Of a stretch of DNA of 21,265 nt, positions 13,497-21,259 are shown in pieces (the stretch's first letter is position 1; each line of letters begins with the position of its first letter). Position numbers and translations under genes: made by a program. The notes beneath the pieces were generated by a model that saw only the letters and a program-made list of their open reading frames with translations, had not been told where the DNA came from and did not search any database. This DNA comes from an uncultured Caryophanales bacterium (GTDB lineage: Bacteria; Bacillota_I; Bacilli_A; Acholeplasmatales; Anaeroplasmataceae). The stretch spans positions 1-21,265 of the forward strand of contig CAMOUK010000022.1 of NCBI GenBank assembly GCA_946626535.1, written 5' to 3'.

Positions 13497-16400
13497 TTGA
13501 AAATCATAGATGAGCTTTCAAAGCTTGATTTTTTAAATGATAACAATATAGAAATTGAACAAACTATTTTTAGAAAGCTTAGTAAGAAACTTGAGCTTTC
13601 TTTAGTTTTAGATAGGGCAATTTCTGTAGATAATTATTTTAAACTAAAGGCAAAAATTGAACAATTAGTAAACCCTATCGAGTTAGATTTAACTGTTGGC
13701 TATAAGGATGATAGTTTAGAGCTTGATGAATTAAAGGACTATTTAAAATTTATTGTAGATAAGCTTTCTATAAATGATGGTAAATATAATTCGTTAGAAA
13801 CTAAAAATGTTACAGCTGATGGTAATAATCTTACAATTAATTCATCTATTGAGCTAGGTAATGCATCTAGTATGCTAGATATTGTTAAGAGAGAATTTGC
13901 TGAATTTGGCTTAGATGTTAATTTAAACATCGTTTTTGATAATGCAATATCAATTGAAGCTCAAATAGAAAATCTAGATAAAAAGATGATGGAAAAGATT
14001 GATCAATTAAATAAGGAAGCTCAAGAGGCTACTAAATTTAATGATGAGATTAAGAAGGCTTCAAAATATAAGCAAAGAGTTTTACCACAGGTTAAATCAG
14101 ATATTTCAGCAATTCCATCTAATGAATATGAGTTATCTAAATATCAAAATGAAAATGGTTATCCAACATTCTTAATTAATGCTTGTATATTTAATGTTGA
14201 ATTTAAATCATTTAAAAATGGTACAAGTGAGCTTTTAACCCTAAATGTTTCTGATGACACAGATTCTATAATGGTTACTAAGTGGCTTAGAGGCGATAAT
14301 GAAAAGCAAGCCTACCACGAGGGAATGAAGCGGGGAATTGATTTAAGAATTATAGGTACAGCCCAATATGATAAATTTAAGATGGAGGTTGTGCTTGTTG
14401 CTTCATCTATCGAGGTTTTAGGTAAGCATTTAACAGAAGAGGTTACTGATGATGAGCCTGTAAAAAGAGTTGAATTACATGCTCATACAAAGATGTCTAC
14501 ACTTGATGGCTTAGCTGATGGTCCAGAATATTTAAAGCTTGTTAATTCATGGGGCTGGAACCGGATGAGCTTTACAGACCGTTCAGGAGTTTATGTTATT
14601 CCAGAAGTAGAGCATGTAATGAGTAAATATCCAAATATTAAGCCAATATTTGGTGTTGAGCTACCTTTTATAGATGATGATGCATTCTTTATTACATATA
14701 ATGAAGAAGAAGGCTTTGATGCTTCATTAAGAGATGCAACATTTGTTGTATTCGATATTGAAACAACAGGCCTATCTCAAAGCTATGATACATTTATTGA
14801 AATAAGTGCTCATAAGGTTTATAAGGGTGGAATAATTGATCAATTTGAAACCTTTATCAATCCTATGCGTCATATTCCAGAAAAGATTACAGAATTAACA
14901 TCTATTACTGATGAGGATGTTAAGGACGCTCCAACTATCGTTGAGGCCTTAACTAAATTTATCGAATTTTCAAAGGGTGCAATACTTGTTGCCCACAATG
15001 CTAAATTCGACGTTGGTATGACCTATATGGAGGCTTTAAAGAACAATATAGAGATTGAAAAATTCCCTGTAATTGATACTTTAAATCTATTTAGAGCCTT
15101 AGCACCTGAAGAAAAGAAATTCGATTTGAAGAATTTATGTAAATACTATAAGGTTAAGCAGGAGCATCACCATAGAGCATCAGACGATACTAGGGTTACA
15201 GCTTTATGCTTCCTATCAATGCTAAATGATTTATCTGCAAAGAATGCTAAAATGTATTCTGATATCAATAAGATTATTGATAAGGAAATCCATTATAAAA
15301 ATGAAATTGCCTTCTCAATTGATATTTTAGCTAAGAATTTAGTTGGCTTTAAAAATATGTATAAGATTTTATCAGATGCCCTAACTACCCATCTAGCTGG
15401 AGATGCTAGATGCTTAAAGAGCGTAGTTGAGGCTCATCGTGATGGAATTTTAGTTGGCTCTGGTACTTATTTAGGTAAGGTATTTGAATATGCTTATTTA
15501 AGAAGTGAAGAGGAATTAGAAAATGAGATGAAATATTTCGATTATATTGAAGTATTACCTCCTTCAGGCTATGCTCATTTATATGATTCACTTCCAGATG
15601 GTAAGAAAAATATAGAAGAGATAATTATAAAAATTATTAACGCAGCTAAAAAATTAGATAAAACTGTTGTTGCAGTTTCTAATTCTCACTATTTAAGACC
15701 AGCTGATAAAAAATATAGATCTATTTTAATTAATTCACCTCAAATTGGTGGTGGAGTTCATAGACTTGCTAGATATGCAGTTGAGCCAGATGCTCATTTA
15801 AGAACAACAAAGGAAATGCTTGATGAATTTTCATTCCTTGATAAGGATTTAGCATATGAAATAGTAGTTACTAATACTAACTTAATTGCTGATAAAATTG
15901 AAAGATTCCAAACATTTAAGTCTGAGATGTTTGCTCCAGCTGATGATGAATTTAAGGGAGCACCACTATTTGTTCCTTCAATTGAAAGAGAAGTAGAAAG
16001 GATAGTAAAAGAAAATACATTAAAAATGTATGGTGAAAATCCACATCCAATTATTAAGGCTAGAATTGATAGAGAATTAAATTCTATTATTTCAAATGGC
16101 TATGCTTCAGTTTATTATGTTTCTCATTTAATGGTTAAAAATTCGCTTGAAAATGGTTATATTGTAGGATCTAGAGGATCTGTTGGTTCATCTGTTGTAG
16201 CAACTATGATGAATATTACAGAGGTTAATGCCCTAGCTCCACATTATAGATGCCCTAATTGTAAATTCCATGCGATTAGATTAAGTGATGAGGAAAAGGA
16301 AAAATATCCAATGACTCCAAATGAGGAGGCATTGATGCCTTACTTAGAGAGTGTAGATGATGGATTTGACTTAGATGATAAGCTATGTCCTGTTTGTGGT

Positions 16401-17975
16401 AAGCCTTTAAAGAAGGATGGCCACGACATTCCATTTGAAACATTCTTAGGCTTCGATGGAGATAAGGTTCCTGATATCGATTTAAACTTCTCAGGAGATT
16501 ATCAGGCTAGAGCTCATGAATTTATAAGAAGTATATTTGGATACGAATATGCGTTTAGAGGCGGTACTGTTGGTACTATTGCTGATAAGAACGCCTATGG
16601 CTATGTAAAGGGCTATTGCGAGAGAAAGGGTAAGAATTTTAGATCTTGCGAGATGGATAGAATCGCTAGCCATTTAGTTGGCATTAAGCGTTCAACAGGT
16701 CAGCATCCAGGTGGTATTGTTGTTGTACCACATCGAATTGATATATTTGATGTTACCCCAATTCAATATCCAGCTGATGATCCAACAAATGCCTTTAGAA
16801 CAACTCACTATGATTATCACTCATTTGAGAATAACCTACTTAAGCTAGACGTACTAGGACACGATGATCCAACAATTATTAAATATTTGATGGATTACGT
16901 TCATGAGCATCAGGAGGATTTCCCATTTACAACTCCTCAAGATATTCCAGTAGATGATAAGAATCTATATAGATTATTTAATGAAACTGATATTATCGGT
17001 GTAAAAGCCGATGTTTTAGGAAGCCAGGTTGCATCATTCGCAGTTCCTGAATTTGGTACAAATTTCGTTCGTCAAATGCTTCTTGAAACTAAGCCTTCAA
17101 CCTTTGCTCAGCTAGTTAAAATTTCAGGTCTATCACACGGTACTAACGTTTGGGCTACAAACGCTCAGGAATTAGTATCAGAAAGAAGTCCATTTGGTGT
17201 AATTCCTTTTAAGGACATTATTGGTTGTCGTGACGATATCATGGTTGACTTAATCAATAAATATCATCTAGACCCATTAAAGGCTTTCAAGATTATGGAA
17301 TTTGTTAGAAAAGGTAAATTACATAAGAATAATAAGGATGATATTGCTAAATGGAATGATGGCTTCAAAAAGGATTTAGAGGCTTGTAATGTTGATGACT
17401 GGTATATTTGGTCATGTGAAAGAATCGAATACATGTTCCCTAAGGCTCATGCCATAGCCTATGTTATGATGGCCTTAAGAATTGCTTGGTTTAAGGTATA
17501 TGCACCTGCTCTATTCTATTCAGCTTGGTTTAGTAAGAGAGCTAAGGCATATAATGTTTCTGCCTTCTTAGGTGGACCTGTGGCAATTCAAGCTAAGATA
17601 GAAGAAATTGCTTCTAAGCCAAATCAAACTGCAAAGGACGACGATTTAATCACTGCCCTACAGGTGGCTCGTGAAATGACACTTAGAGGAATTAAATTCC
17701 TTCCAGTTGATATTAATAAATCATCAGCTACTGTATTTGAAATAGAAGATGGTAATTTAAGAATTCCATTTATCGCAGTTGATTCACTTGGTGAGAAGGT
17801 TGCCTTATCAATAGTTGAAGCTAGAAATGAAGCTCCTTTTAAATCTAAGGAGGATGCACAGAAGCGTGGAAAGATAAATCAATCATTATTTGAGGAATTT
17901 GAAAATACTCACGTATTTGGCAATTTACCTGATAAAAATGAAGAAGAAGCACTAGGCTTATTCGCATTTATGTAG
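13497..17975 (+). CDS. polC: DNA polymerase III alpha subunit, gram-positive PolC type
   Basis: This 1492-residue replicative polymerase has built-in 3'-5' proofreading, with a length normal for PolC (about 1430-1500). Order of domains: an N-terminal region (1-210), an OB fold (about 225-315), and the PHP domain opening with VELHAHTKMST (His328, His330). The PHP domain is interrupted by a DnaQ-type exonuclease (FDIETTG with Asp420 and Glu422; VAHNAKFD; HHRASDDTR) and resumes after it. A zinc-binding segment with CPNC (Cys919, Cys922) and CPVC (Cys964, Cys967) follows. The polymerase active site is PDIDLNFSGDYQ (Asp993, Asp995). All key residues are present. Start is TTG 13497, chosen from the ribosome site; a rare start codon may limit translation. 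It is co-transcribed with the membrane protein upstream. Confidence 0.97.
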   Translation: MKIIDELSKLDFLNDNNIEIEQTIFRKLSKKLELSLVLDRAISVDNYFKLKAKIEQLVNPIELDLTVGYKDDSLELDELKDYLKFIVDKLSINDGKYNSLETKNVTADGNNLTINSSIELGNASSMLDIVKREFAEFGLDVNLNIVFDNAISIEAQIENLDKKMMEKIDQLNKEAQEATKFNDEIKKASKYKQRVLPQVKSDISAIPSNEYELSKYQNENGYPTFLINACIFNVEFKSFKNGTSELLTLNVSDDTDSIMVTKWLRGDNEKQAYHEGMKRGIDLRIIGTAQYDKFKMEVVLVASSIEVLGKHLTEEVTDDEPVKRVELHAHTKMSTLDGLADGPEYLKLVNSWGWNRMSFTDRSGVYVIPEVEHVMSKYPNIKPIFGVELPFIDDDAFFITYNEEEGFDASLRDATFVVFDIETTGLSQSYDTFIEISAHKVYKGGIIDQFETFINPMRHIPEKITELTSITDEDVKDAPTIVEALTKFIEFSKGAILVAHNAKFDVGMTYMEALKNNIEIEKFPVIDTLNLFRALAPEEKKFDLKNLCKYYKVKQEHHHRASDDTRVTALCFLSMLNDLSAKNAKMYSDINKIIDKEIHYKNEIAFSIDILAKNLVGFKNMYKILSDALTTHLAGDARCLKSVVEAHRDGILVGSGTYLGKVFEYAYLRSEEELENEMKYFDYIEVLPPSGYAHLYDSLPDGKKNIEEIIIKIINAAKKLDKTVVAVSNSHYLRPADKKYRSILINSPQIGGGVHRLARYAVEPDAHLRTTKEMLDEFSFLDKDLAYEIVVTNTNLIADKIERFQTFKSEMFAPADDEFKGAPLFVPSIEREVERIVKENTLKMYGENPHPIIKARIDRELNSIISNGYASVYYVSHLMVKNSLENGYIVGSRGSVGSSVVATMMNITEVNALAPHYRCPNCKFHAIRLSDEEKEKYPMTPNEEALMPYLESVDDGFDLDDKLCPVCGKPLKKDGHDIPFETFLGFDGDKVPDIDLNFSGDYQARAHEFIRSIFGYEYAFRGGTVGTIADKNAYGYVKGYCERKGKNFRSCEMDRIASHLVGIKRSTGQHPGGIVVVPHRIDIFDVTPIQYPADDPTNAFRTTHYDYHSFENNLLKLDVLGHDDPTIIKYLMDYVHEHQEDFPFTTPQDIPVDDKNLYRLFNETDIIGVKADVLGSQVASFAVPEFGTNFVRQMLLETKPSTFAQLVKISGLSHGTNVWATNAQELVSERSPFGVIPFKDIIGCRDDIMVDLINKYHLDPLKAFKIMEFVRKGKLHKNNKDDIAKWNDGFKKDLEACNVDDWYIWSCERIEYMFPKAHAIAYVMMALRIAWFKVYAPALFYSAWFSKRAKAYNVSAFLGGPVAIQAKIEEIASKPNQTAKDDDLITALQVAREMTLRGIKFLPVDINKSSATVFEIEDGNLRIPFIAVDSLGEKVALSIVEARNEAPFKSKEDAQKRGKINQSLFEEFENTHVFGNLPDKNEEEALGLFAFM

Positions 17976-17982
17976 TTAAAAA

Positions 17983-18017
17983 TTAGGCTACAGTCAGTTA
18001 TTTTGGCTGTAGCCTAA
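17983..18017. terminator. Long hairpin after polC without a plus-strand U-tract
   Basis: An 11-bp perfect stem (17983-17993 with 18007-18017) encloses a 13-base loop, eight bases after the polC stop. On the plus strand it is followed by A's, not T's; on the minus strand a T run follows. It may work as a 3' stabiliser or a minus-strand terminator. Confidence 0.5.
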
Positions 18018-18035
18018 AAATTATAAAATTTGTTG

Positions 18036-18064
18036 TTGACAACGATATTTCGTTTTGATATAAT
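18036..18064 (+). promoter_or_regulatory. Consensus promoter of tRNA-Glu
   Basis: TTGACA at 18036-18041 and TATAAT at 18059-18064 are separated by exactly 17 bases, a full match in both boxes, as expected for a stable RNA gene. Confidence 0.9.
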
Positions 18065-18072
18065 CATAATGC

Positions 18073-18092
18073 TTGAGTCGAAGACGGCTCAA
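18073..18092 (+). other. Hairpin in the 5' leader of pre-tRNA-Glu
   Basis: TTGAGTC (18073-18079) pairs with GGCTCAA (18086-18092), seven pairs with one G-U, around a 6-base loop. It starts at the expected transcription start and precedes the tRNA by 11 bases. It may affect 5' processing or stability. Confidence 0.4.
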
Positions 18093-18103
18093 TTAATATA
18101 CAT

Positions 18104-18179
18104 GGCCTGTTGGTGAAACGGTTAACACACATGCCTTTCACGCATGCATTTATGGGTTCGAACCCCGTACAGGTCACCA
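18104..18179 (+). tRNA. tRNA-Glu (anticodon TTC)
   Basis: A full cloverleaf is present. The acceptor stem is GGCCTGT/ACAGGTC with one G-U pair, and the D stem is GTG/CAC. The anticodon stem CATGC/GCATG carries loop CTTTCAC, with a 5-base variable loop and T arm ATGGG-TTCGAAC-CCCGT. The discriminator is A and CCA is encoded. It decodes GAA/GAG and, in bacteria that use the amidotransferase route or tetrapyrrole synthesis, can also serve those. Confidence 0.96.
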
Positions 18180-18191
18180 TCTTAAAATTTC

Positions 18192-18225
18192 AAGTCTCAG
18201 TTAATTTTGAGACTTTTATTTTTTC
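18192..18225 (+). terminator. Terminator of tRNA-Glu
   Basis: AAGTCTCA at 18192-18199 pairs with TGAGACTT at 18208-18215 across an 8-base loop, followed by a T-rich tract. It lies 12 bases past the CCA. Confidence 0.85.
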
Positions 18226-18274
18226 TAAAAATAACTAGGTTTTTAATGGCTATAGAAGATGAGAGGTATTATTA

Positions 18275-19222
18275 ATGAATCGTGGTAAGGTTGTTATTGT
18301 TGGAGCTGGCATGGTTGGAACATCCATTGCTTATTCAATCATGAATCAAAGTATTTGTGGTGAAATTGTTGTTATCGACATAAATGAAAAAAAGGCTATG
18401 GGTGAAGCATTGGATATGATGCACGCAATGGAATTTATGAATCATAAGACTATTGTAAGAAGTGGCACATATGCTGATTGTATGGATGCTGATTCAGTAA
18501 TTATAACCGCATCAGTTCCAATGAATTCTAATCTAAGTGATAGAATGGAATTGTTAGCTAAAAATAAAAATATAATGAAGGTAATTGTTGAATCTGTTAT
18601 GGCTTCTGGCTTTAATGGGATTTTGTTAATCGTTTCAAATCCTGTTGATGTAATGACCTACTATGCTTGGAAGATTTCTGGTCTTCCACATGAAAAGGTA
18701 ATTGGTAGTGGTACAACTCTAGATACAGCAAGATTACATTATTATATAGCAAAAACGGTAGATGTATCACCTTCAAGTGTTCACGCCTATGTTATTGGTG
18801 AACATGGTGATTCAGAAATGATAGCTTGGTCTACAGCTACTATTGGCGGAAAAGACATAGATAATGTATTTAAGGATAATGTATCAAGAATTGGTGATAA
18901 TCCATATGAAAGATTTTTAGAGGATGTTAAGAATGCTGGTTGGGATGTATTTACTAAAAAAGGAAATACATCATATGGTATAGCAGCATCTGTAACAGGT
19001 ATTTTAAAATCAATATTATATGATGAGAATAAAGTATTTCCTGTATCTGTATATTTAAATGGTGAATATGGTGTTAATGATTGTTATATTAGTGTCCCTA
19101 CAATTATTAATAATGAAGGTGCAAAGGAAATAGTAGAACTTCATTTAACAGAAGAGGAAAATGTTAAATTTAAAAAATCTTGTGATATATTAAAATCAAA
19201 ATGTAAAGAATTTTTACAGTAA
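18275..19222 (+). CDS. L-lactate dehydrogenase-like 2-hydroxyacid dehydrogenase
   Basis: This 315-residue protein is of the LDH/MDH family. The NAD-binding GAGMVG is at residues 10-15, and VVIDI ends with the Asp that selects NAD over NADP. The catalytic set is intact: Asp150 and Arg153 in LDTAR, and His177 in GEHGDSE. Arg90 in SDR matches the transition-state Arg109 of LDH. The specificity loop before it (ITASVPMNSNLSDR) lacks the usual QKPGETR of LDH and the RKPGMTR of MDH, so the substrate may be a 2-oxo acid other than pyruvate. It reduces 2-oxo acids with NADH in the cytoplasm, recycling NAD in fermentation. GAGAGG at 18261-18266 precedes the ATG. I saw no clear promoter in the 50 bases after the tRNA terminator. 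Confidence 0.85.
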   Translation: MNRGKVVIVGAGMVGTSIAYSIMNQSICGEIVVIDINEKKAMGEALDMMHAMEFMNHKTIVRSGTYADCMDADSVIITASVPMNSNLSDRMELLAKNKNIMKVIVESVMASGFNGILLIVSNPVDVMTYYAWKISGLPHEKVIGSGTTLDTARLHYYIAKTVDVSPSSVHAYVIGEHGDSEMIAWSTATIGGKDIDNVFKDNVSRIGDNPYERFLEDVKNAGWDVFTKKGNTSYGIAASVTGILKSILYDENKVFPVSVYLNGEYGVNDCYISVPTIINNEGAKEIVELHLTEEENVKFKKSCDILKSKCKEFLQ

Positions 19223-19263
19223 TTTTTAGATTGAAAAAAATAGAAAAGTAAATATTAATTTGT

Positions 19264-19304
19264 AAACAGCTTCAGGATAATGTAATTCTTGAAGCTGTTT
19301 TTTT
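19264..19304 (+). terminator. Terminator of the dehydrogenase gene
   Basis: An 11-bp perfect stem (19264-19274 with 19290-19300), extended inward by three pairs with one G-U, encloses a loop and runs into seven T. Confidence 0.9.
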
Positions 19305-19313
19305 AAAAAAATG

Positions 19314-19347
19314 TGTTGCATGTTTGTTGCAATCAATATTGTATAAT
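19314..19347 (+). promoter_or_regulatory. Direct-repeat promoter of the 453-residue protein gene
   Basis: TGTTGC at 19314-19319 and again at 19325-19330 (5-base spacer, 11-base period) stand 11 bases before TATAAT at 19342-19347. There is no TTGACA-like -35 at 17 bases; that position falls between the repeats. An almost identical block sits at 20824-20857. The layout suggests an activator binding over the -35. Confidence 0.65.
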
Positions 19348-19378
19348 ACCAATAAGTAATAAAAGTGAGGCGATTATT

Positions 19379-20740
19379 ATGAAGGAAACAAAAAGAAAAG
19401 AATTATATGAATGCACCATTCATGGATTAATTGATACTTTCAAATCTGTTCAAAGTGATAATGAAATGGATGCTATCGATAAATCTATCGCATATATATT
19501 AAAATATGGTCTTGATAGAAAAATAATTAAAATTCAATTAACTGAATTAATTTATACTTTAAAAAATCAGGTAGCTATGCAGGTTGCTAAAAAACAGCTT
19601 GAAGCTAATCCTAATGATTTAACTAATATGCAATCTAAGGAATATGATGCAGCCTTAAAATATTTCTTCTCAGATCCGGTTGGCTTTATCCAAGCTAAGC
19701 TTGAGGATGATGAATTTTATAATTCAATAAAGCCAAAGGAGGATAATGAATTAAAAGGTTCTGAATATAAGGGCTATATCTATAATTTAGATAAGAATAG
19801 AAAAAATTTCATCAATTTATTCAAGGATGAAATTAGAGATTTAAGGGCTGATTTTAAATCTAAATATCAGGGCTTTGAAAATGGTAAGGTTATTACCTAT
19901 GATATTTTAAAGGGAATTGAAGCTAGATTACCTGAATATGATCATTCCATTGAAAATGCATTTAAAAAACAAAATCCAGGAACTTGGGAGAAAAGGCTAA
20001 ATAAAACATCAAAGGAATATAAGGATTTTAAGAAAACCTTTAATGATTATAAAAATAAGCTAAAGGATGGTTATGGTGATGATAAAGCATTAGAGGATGC
20101 AGCTATGCGTTATTTGCGCCACAAATTCCCAAAATTAAAGGAAGGCGAGCTTCCAACCGCAAAACAAATTTCAAGATTGAGTGGAGCTGGAAAATATAGA
20201 GCTGATTTCTGTAAAAAGGTAATTGAATCTTGTAGAGAAACTCACACATTACAGCCTCAAATAAATAAAATGGTTAATGCAGTTAGAGGCTTAAATCTTG
20301 ATGTGCCAACAAAACAAGATTTAAAGTCTAACGCAGTATTAAGAGAAAAAAAGCTAGAAGTAAAAGTAGAGGGTATAGTAAAAAAAGGCGAAAGAAAAAA
20401 AGGAGGACTAAGAACTAATAATGGTCCTAAGTCAGAAAAGAAAAAGGTTGATTTTAAAAAGATTCTTGGTCATGTTCCAGTTAGAACTAAAACTGAAGGT
20501 GGTACTGAAAGAGTTCCAAAGCTTCAACCAAAAAAGGCAGCACCAGTTGTAAAGGAAGAAAAGGTTGATCCTGTAAAACAACAACAGGAGCTAGAAAAGA
20601 AAATAGCTGATAGTAAATCTTTACAGGAAAGCTTAAAAAATGATATTGAGGATAAATTAGTAGAAAGTACAAAAATAGAAATAGATACTAATATTGAATT
20701 AACTAAGCCTGCAATTGAAGAAGGCTTAAAAAATGATTAA
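19379..20740 (+). CDS. Lysine-rich cytoplasmic protein of unknown function
   Basis: I do not recognise a family for this 453-residue protein. There is no signal peptide or membrane helix. The first 330 residues look helical and folded (for example KSIAYILKYGLDRKIIKIQ, then the ALEDAAMRYLRHKFPKL segment). From about residue 330 the sequence turns low-complexity, dense in Lys, Glu, Pro and Gln (GIVKKGERKKGG, KLQPKKAAPVVKEEKVDP, KQQQELEKKIADSK), probably disordered then coiled coil. I start at ATG 19379, after GTGAGG at 19365-19370; a longer frame reaching into the promoter is excluded by the -10 at 19342. It forms a single-gene unit with its own promoter and terminator, and shares its promoter block with the small gene at 20884. 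Its function is unknown. Confidence 0.75.
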   Translation: MKETKRKELYECTIHGLIDTFKSVQSDNEMDAIDKSIAYILKYGLDRKIIKIQLTELIYTLKNQVAMQVAKKQLEANPNDLTNMQSKEYDAALKYFFSDPVGFIQAKLEDDEFYNSIKPKEDNELKGSEYKGYIYNLDKNRKNFINLFKDEIRDLRADFKSKYQGFENGKVITYDILKGIEARLPEYDHSIENAFKKQNPGTWEKRLNKTSKEYKDFKKTFNDYKNKLKDGYGDDKALEDAAMRYLRHKFPKLKEGELPTAKQISRLSGAGKYRADFCKKVIESCRETHTLQPQINKMVNAVRGLNLDVPTKQDLKSNAVLREKKLEVKVEGIVKKGERKKGGLRTNNGPKSEKKKVDFKKILGHVPVRTKTEGGTERVPKLQPKKAAPVVKEEKVDPVKQQQELEKKIADSKSLQESLKNDIEDKLVESTKIEIDTNIELTKPAIEEGLKND

Positions 20741-20747
20741 TGAAAAA

Positions 20748-20773
20748 CTCAGTTCGGTTGAACTGGGCTTTTT
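20748..20773 (+). terminator. Terminator of the 453-residue protein gene
   Basis: CTCAGTTC at 20748-20755 pairs with GAACTGGG at 20760-20767 (one G-U) around a 4-base GGTT loop, then a short T run. It lies seven bases after the stop. Confidence 0.8.
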
Positions 20774-20823
20774 AATTATTGGCTATTAAATATATAAGCA
20801 GATATTATTTTTTAAAAAAATAG

Positions 20824-20857
20824 TGTTGCATGTTTGTTGCGTTTAATATGATAAAAT
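20824..20857 (+). promoter_or_regulatory. Direct-repeat promoter of the 87-residue protein gene
   Basis: TGTTGC at 20824-20829 and 20835-20840, then 11 bases, then TAAAAT at 20852-20857. Spacing is identical to the block at 19314, and an A7 tract preceded by T's lies just upstream in both. Transcription would begin near 20864. Confidence 0.65.
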
Positions 20858-20883
20858 AATTCTAAAGTATAGGAGATATAGCA

Positions 20884-21147
20884 ATGAGATTAAACGAAAT
20901 GGAATTAATATATAATTATATTTGTAATGAGCTACAACCAGAAAATATTAATGAATGGATAAATTATAAAAATAATATGGATAAGTTTTTTAAGGAACTT
21001 AAGCCATATTATGAGGAAGATGAAAATCATAAATATAAATCAATAACAGAAGAAGATTATAATCGTATAAGTAAAATCTTTGATGATGTTGCAAAAGCTA
21101 GTGATGATTTTATGAAGGCTTATGCTAATGTTGATTCGATGAACTAG
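20884..21147 (+). CDS. Small acidic protein of unknown function
   Basis: This 87-residue protein is rich in Glu, Asp, Asn and Tyr, with a net negative charge and a likely all-helical structure (NEWINYKNNMDKFFKELK, then EEDYNRISKIFDDVAKASDD). It has no signal peptide, membrane span or metal-binding motif. ATG 20884 follows AGGAG at 20871-20875. Real coding is supported by a promoter, a well-spaced ribosome site, and a terminator straight after the stop. It shares the direct-repeat promoter of the 453-residue gene, so the two are probably made under the same condition. I cannot name its family. Confidence 0.7.
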   Translation: MRLNEMELIYNYICNELQPENINEWINYKNNMDKFFKELKPYYEEDENHKYKSITEEDYNRISKIFDDVAKASDDFMKAYANVDSMN

Positions 21148-21190
21148 AGCCGCACACTCGCTAATTAATTTATGAGTAAGGCTCTTTTTT
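21146..21190 (+). terminator. Terminator of the 87-residue protein gene
   Basis: AGAGCC at 21146-21151 pairs with GGCTCT at 21180-21185. An inner pair ACTC/GAGT sits inside a long loop, and T's follow. It overlaps the stop codon. Confidence 0.65.
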
Positions 21191-21198
21191 ATATCATT

Positions 21199-21259
21199 TT
21201 TGAGAAAAAATAATAAAAAATATAAAATAATATTGCATATGTCAATGATTTTTCTCAAA
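21199..21259. repeat. Inverted repeat near the right edge
   Basis: TTTGAGAAAAA (21199-21209) and TTTTTCTCAAA (21249-21259) form an 11-bp perfect inverted repeat around 39 AT-rich bases. No gene is seen in 21148-21265. It may belong to the control region of a gene beyond the edge; low complexity makes chance likely. Confidence 0.3.

Noticed and set aside
19314..19330. CtsR heat-shock operator
   Set aside because: CtsR sites are GGTCAAA-type heptad repeats; the bases here do not fit.
19313..19378. Extension of the 453-residue protein upstream to a TTG at 19313
   Set aside because: The extension would place coding sequence across the direct repeats and the -10 box at 19342-19347; GTGAGG supports ATG 19379.
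20487..20672. Minus-strand open frame inside the Lys-rich tail
   Set aside because: The Lys/Glu-rich coding strand gives a Phe/Leu-rich antisense frame by composition; there are no initiation signals.
19314..20840. TGTTGC repeats as a CRISPR or transposon signature
   Set aside because: There are only two copies of a short block, each at a fixed distance from a -10 box, with unrelated genes between; a promoter motif explains them.
21040..21258. Minus-strand open frame over the 87-residue gene
   Set aside because: It runs across the terminator and the low-complexity edge and has no convincing ribosome site; the plus-strand gene has a promoter, ribosome site and terminator.
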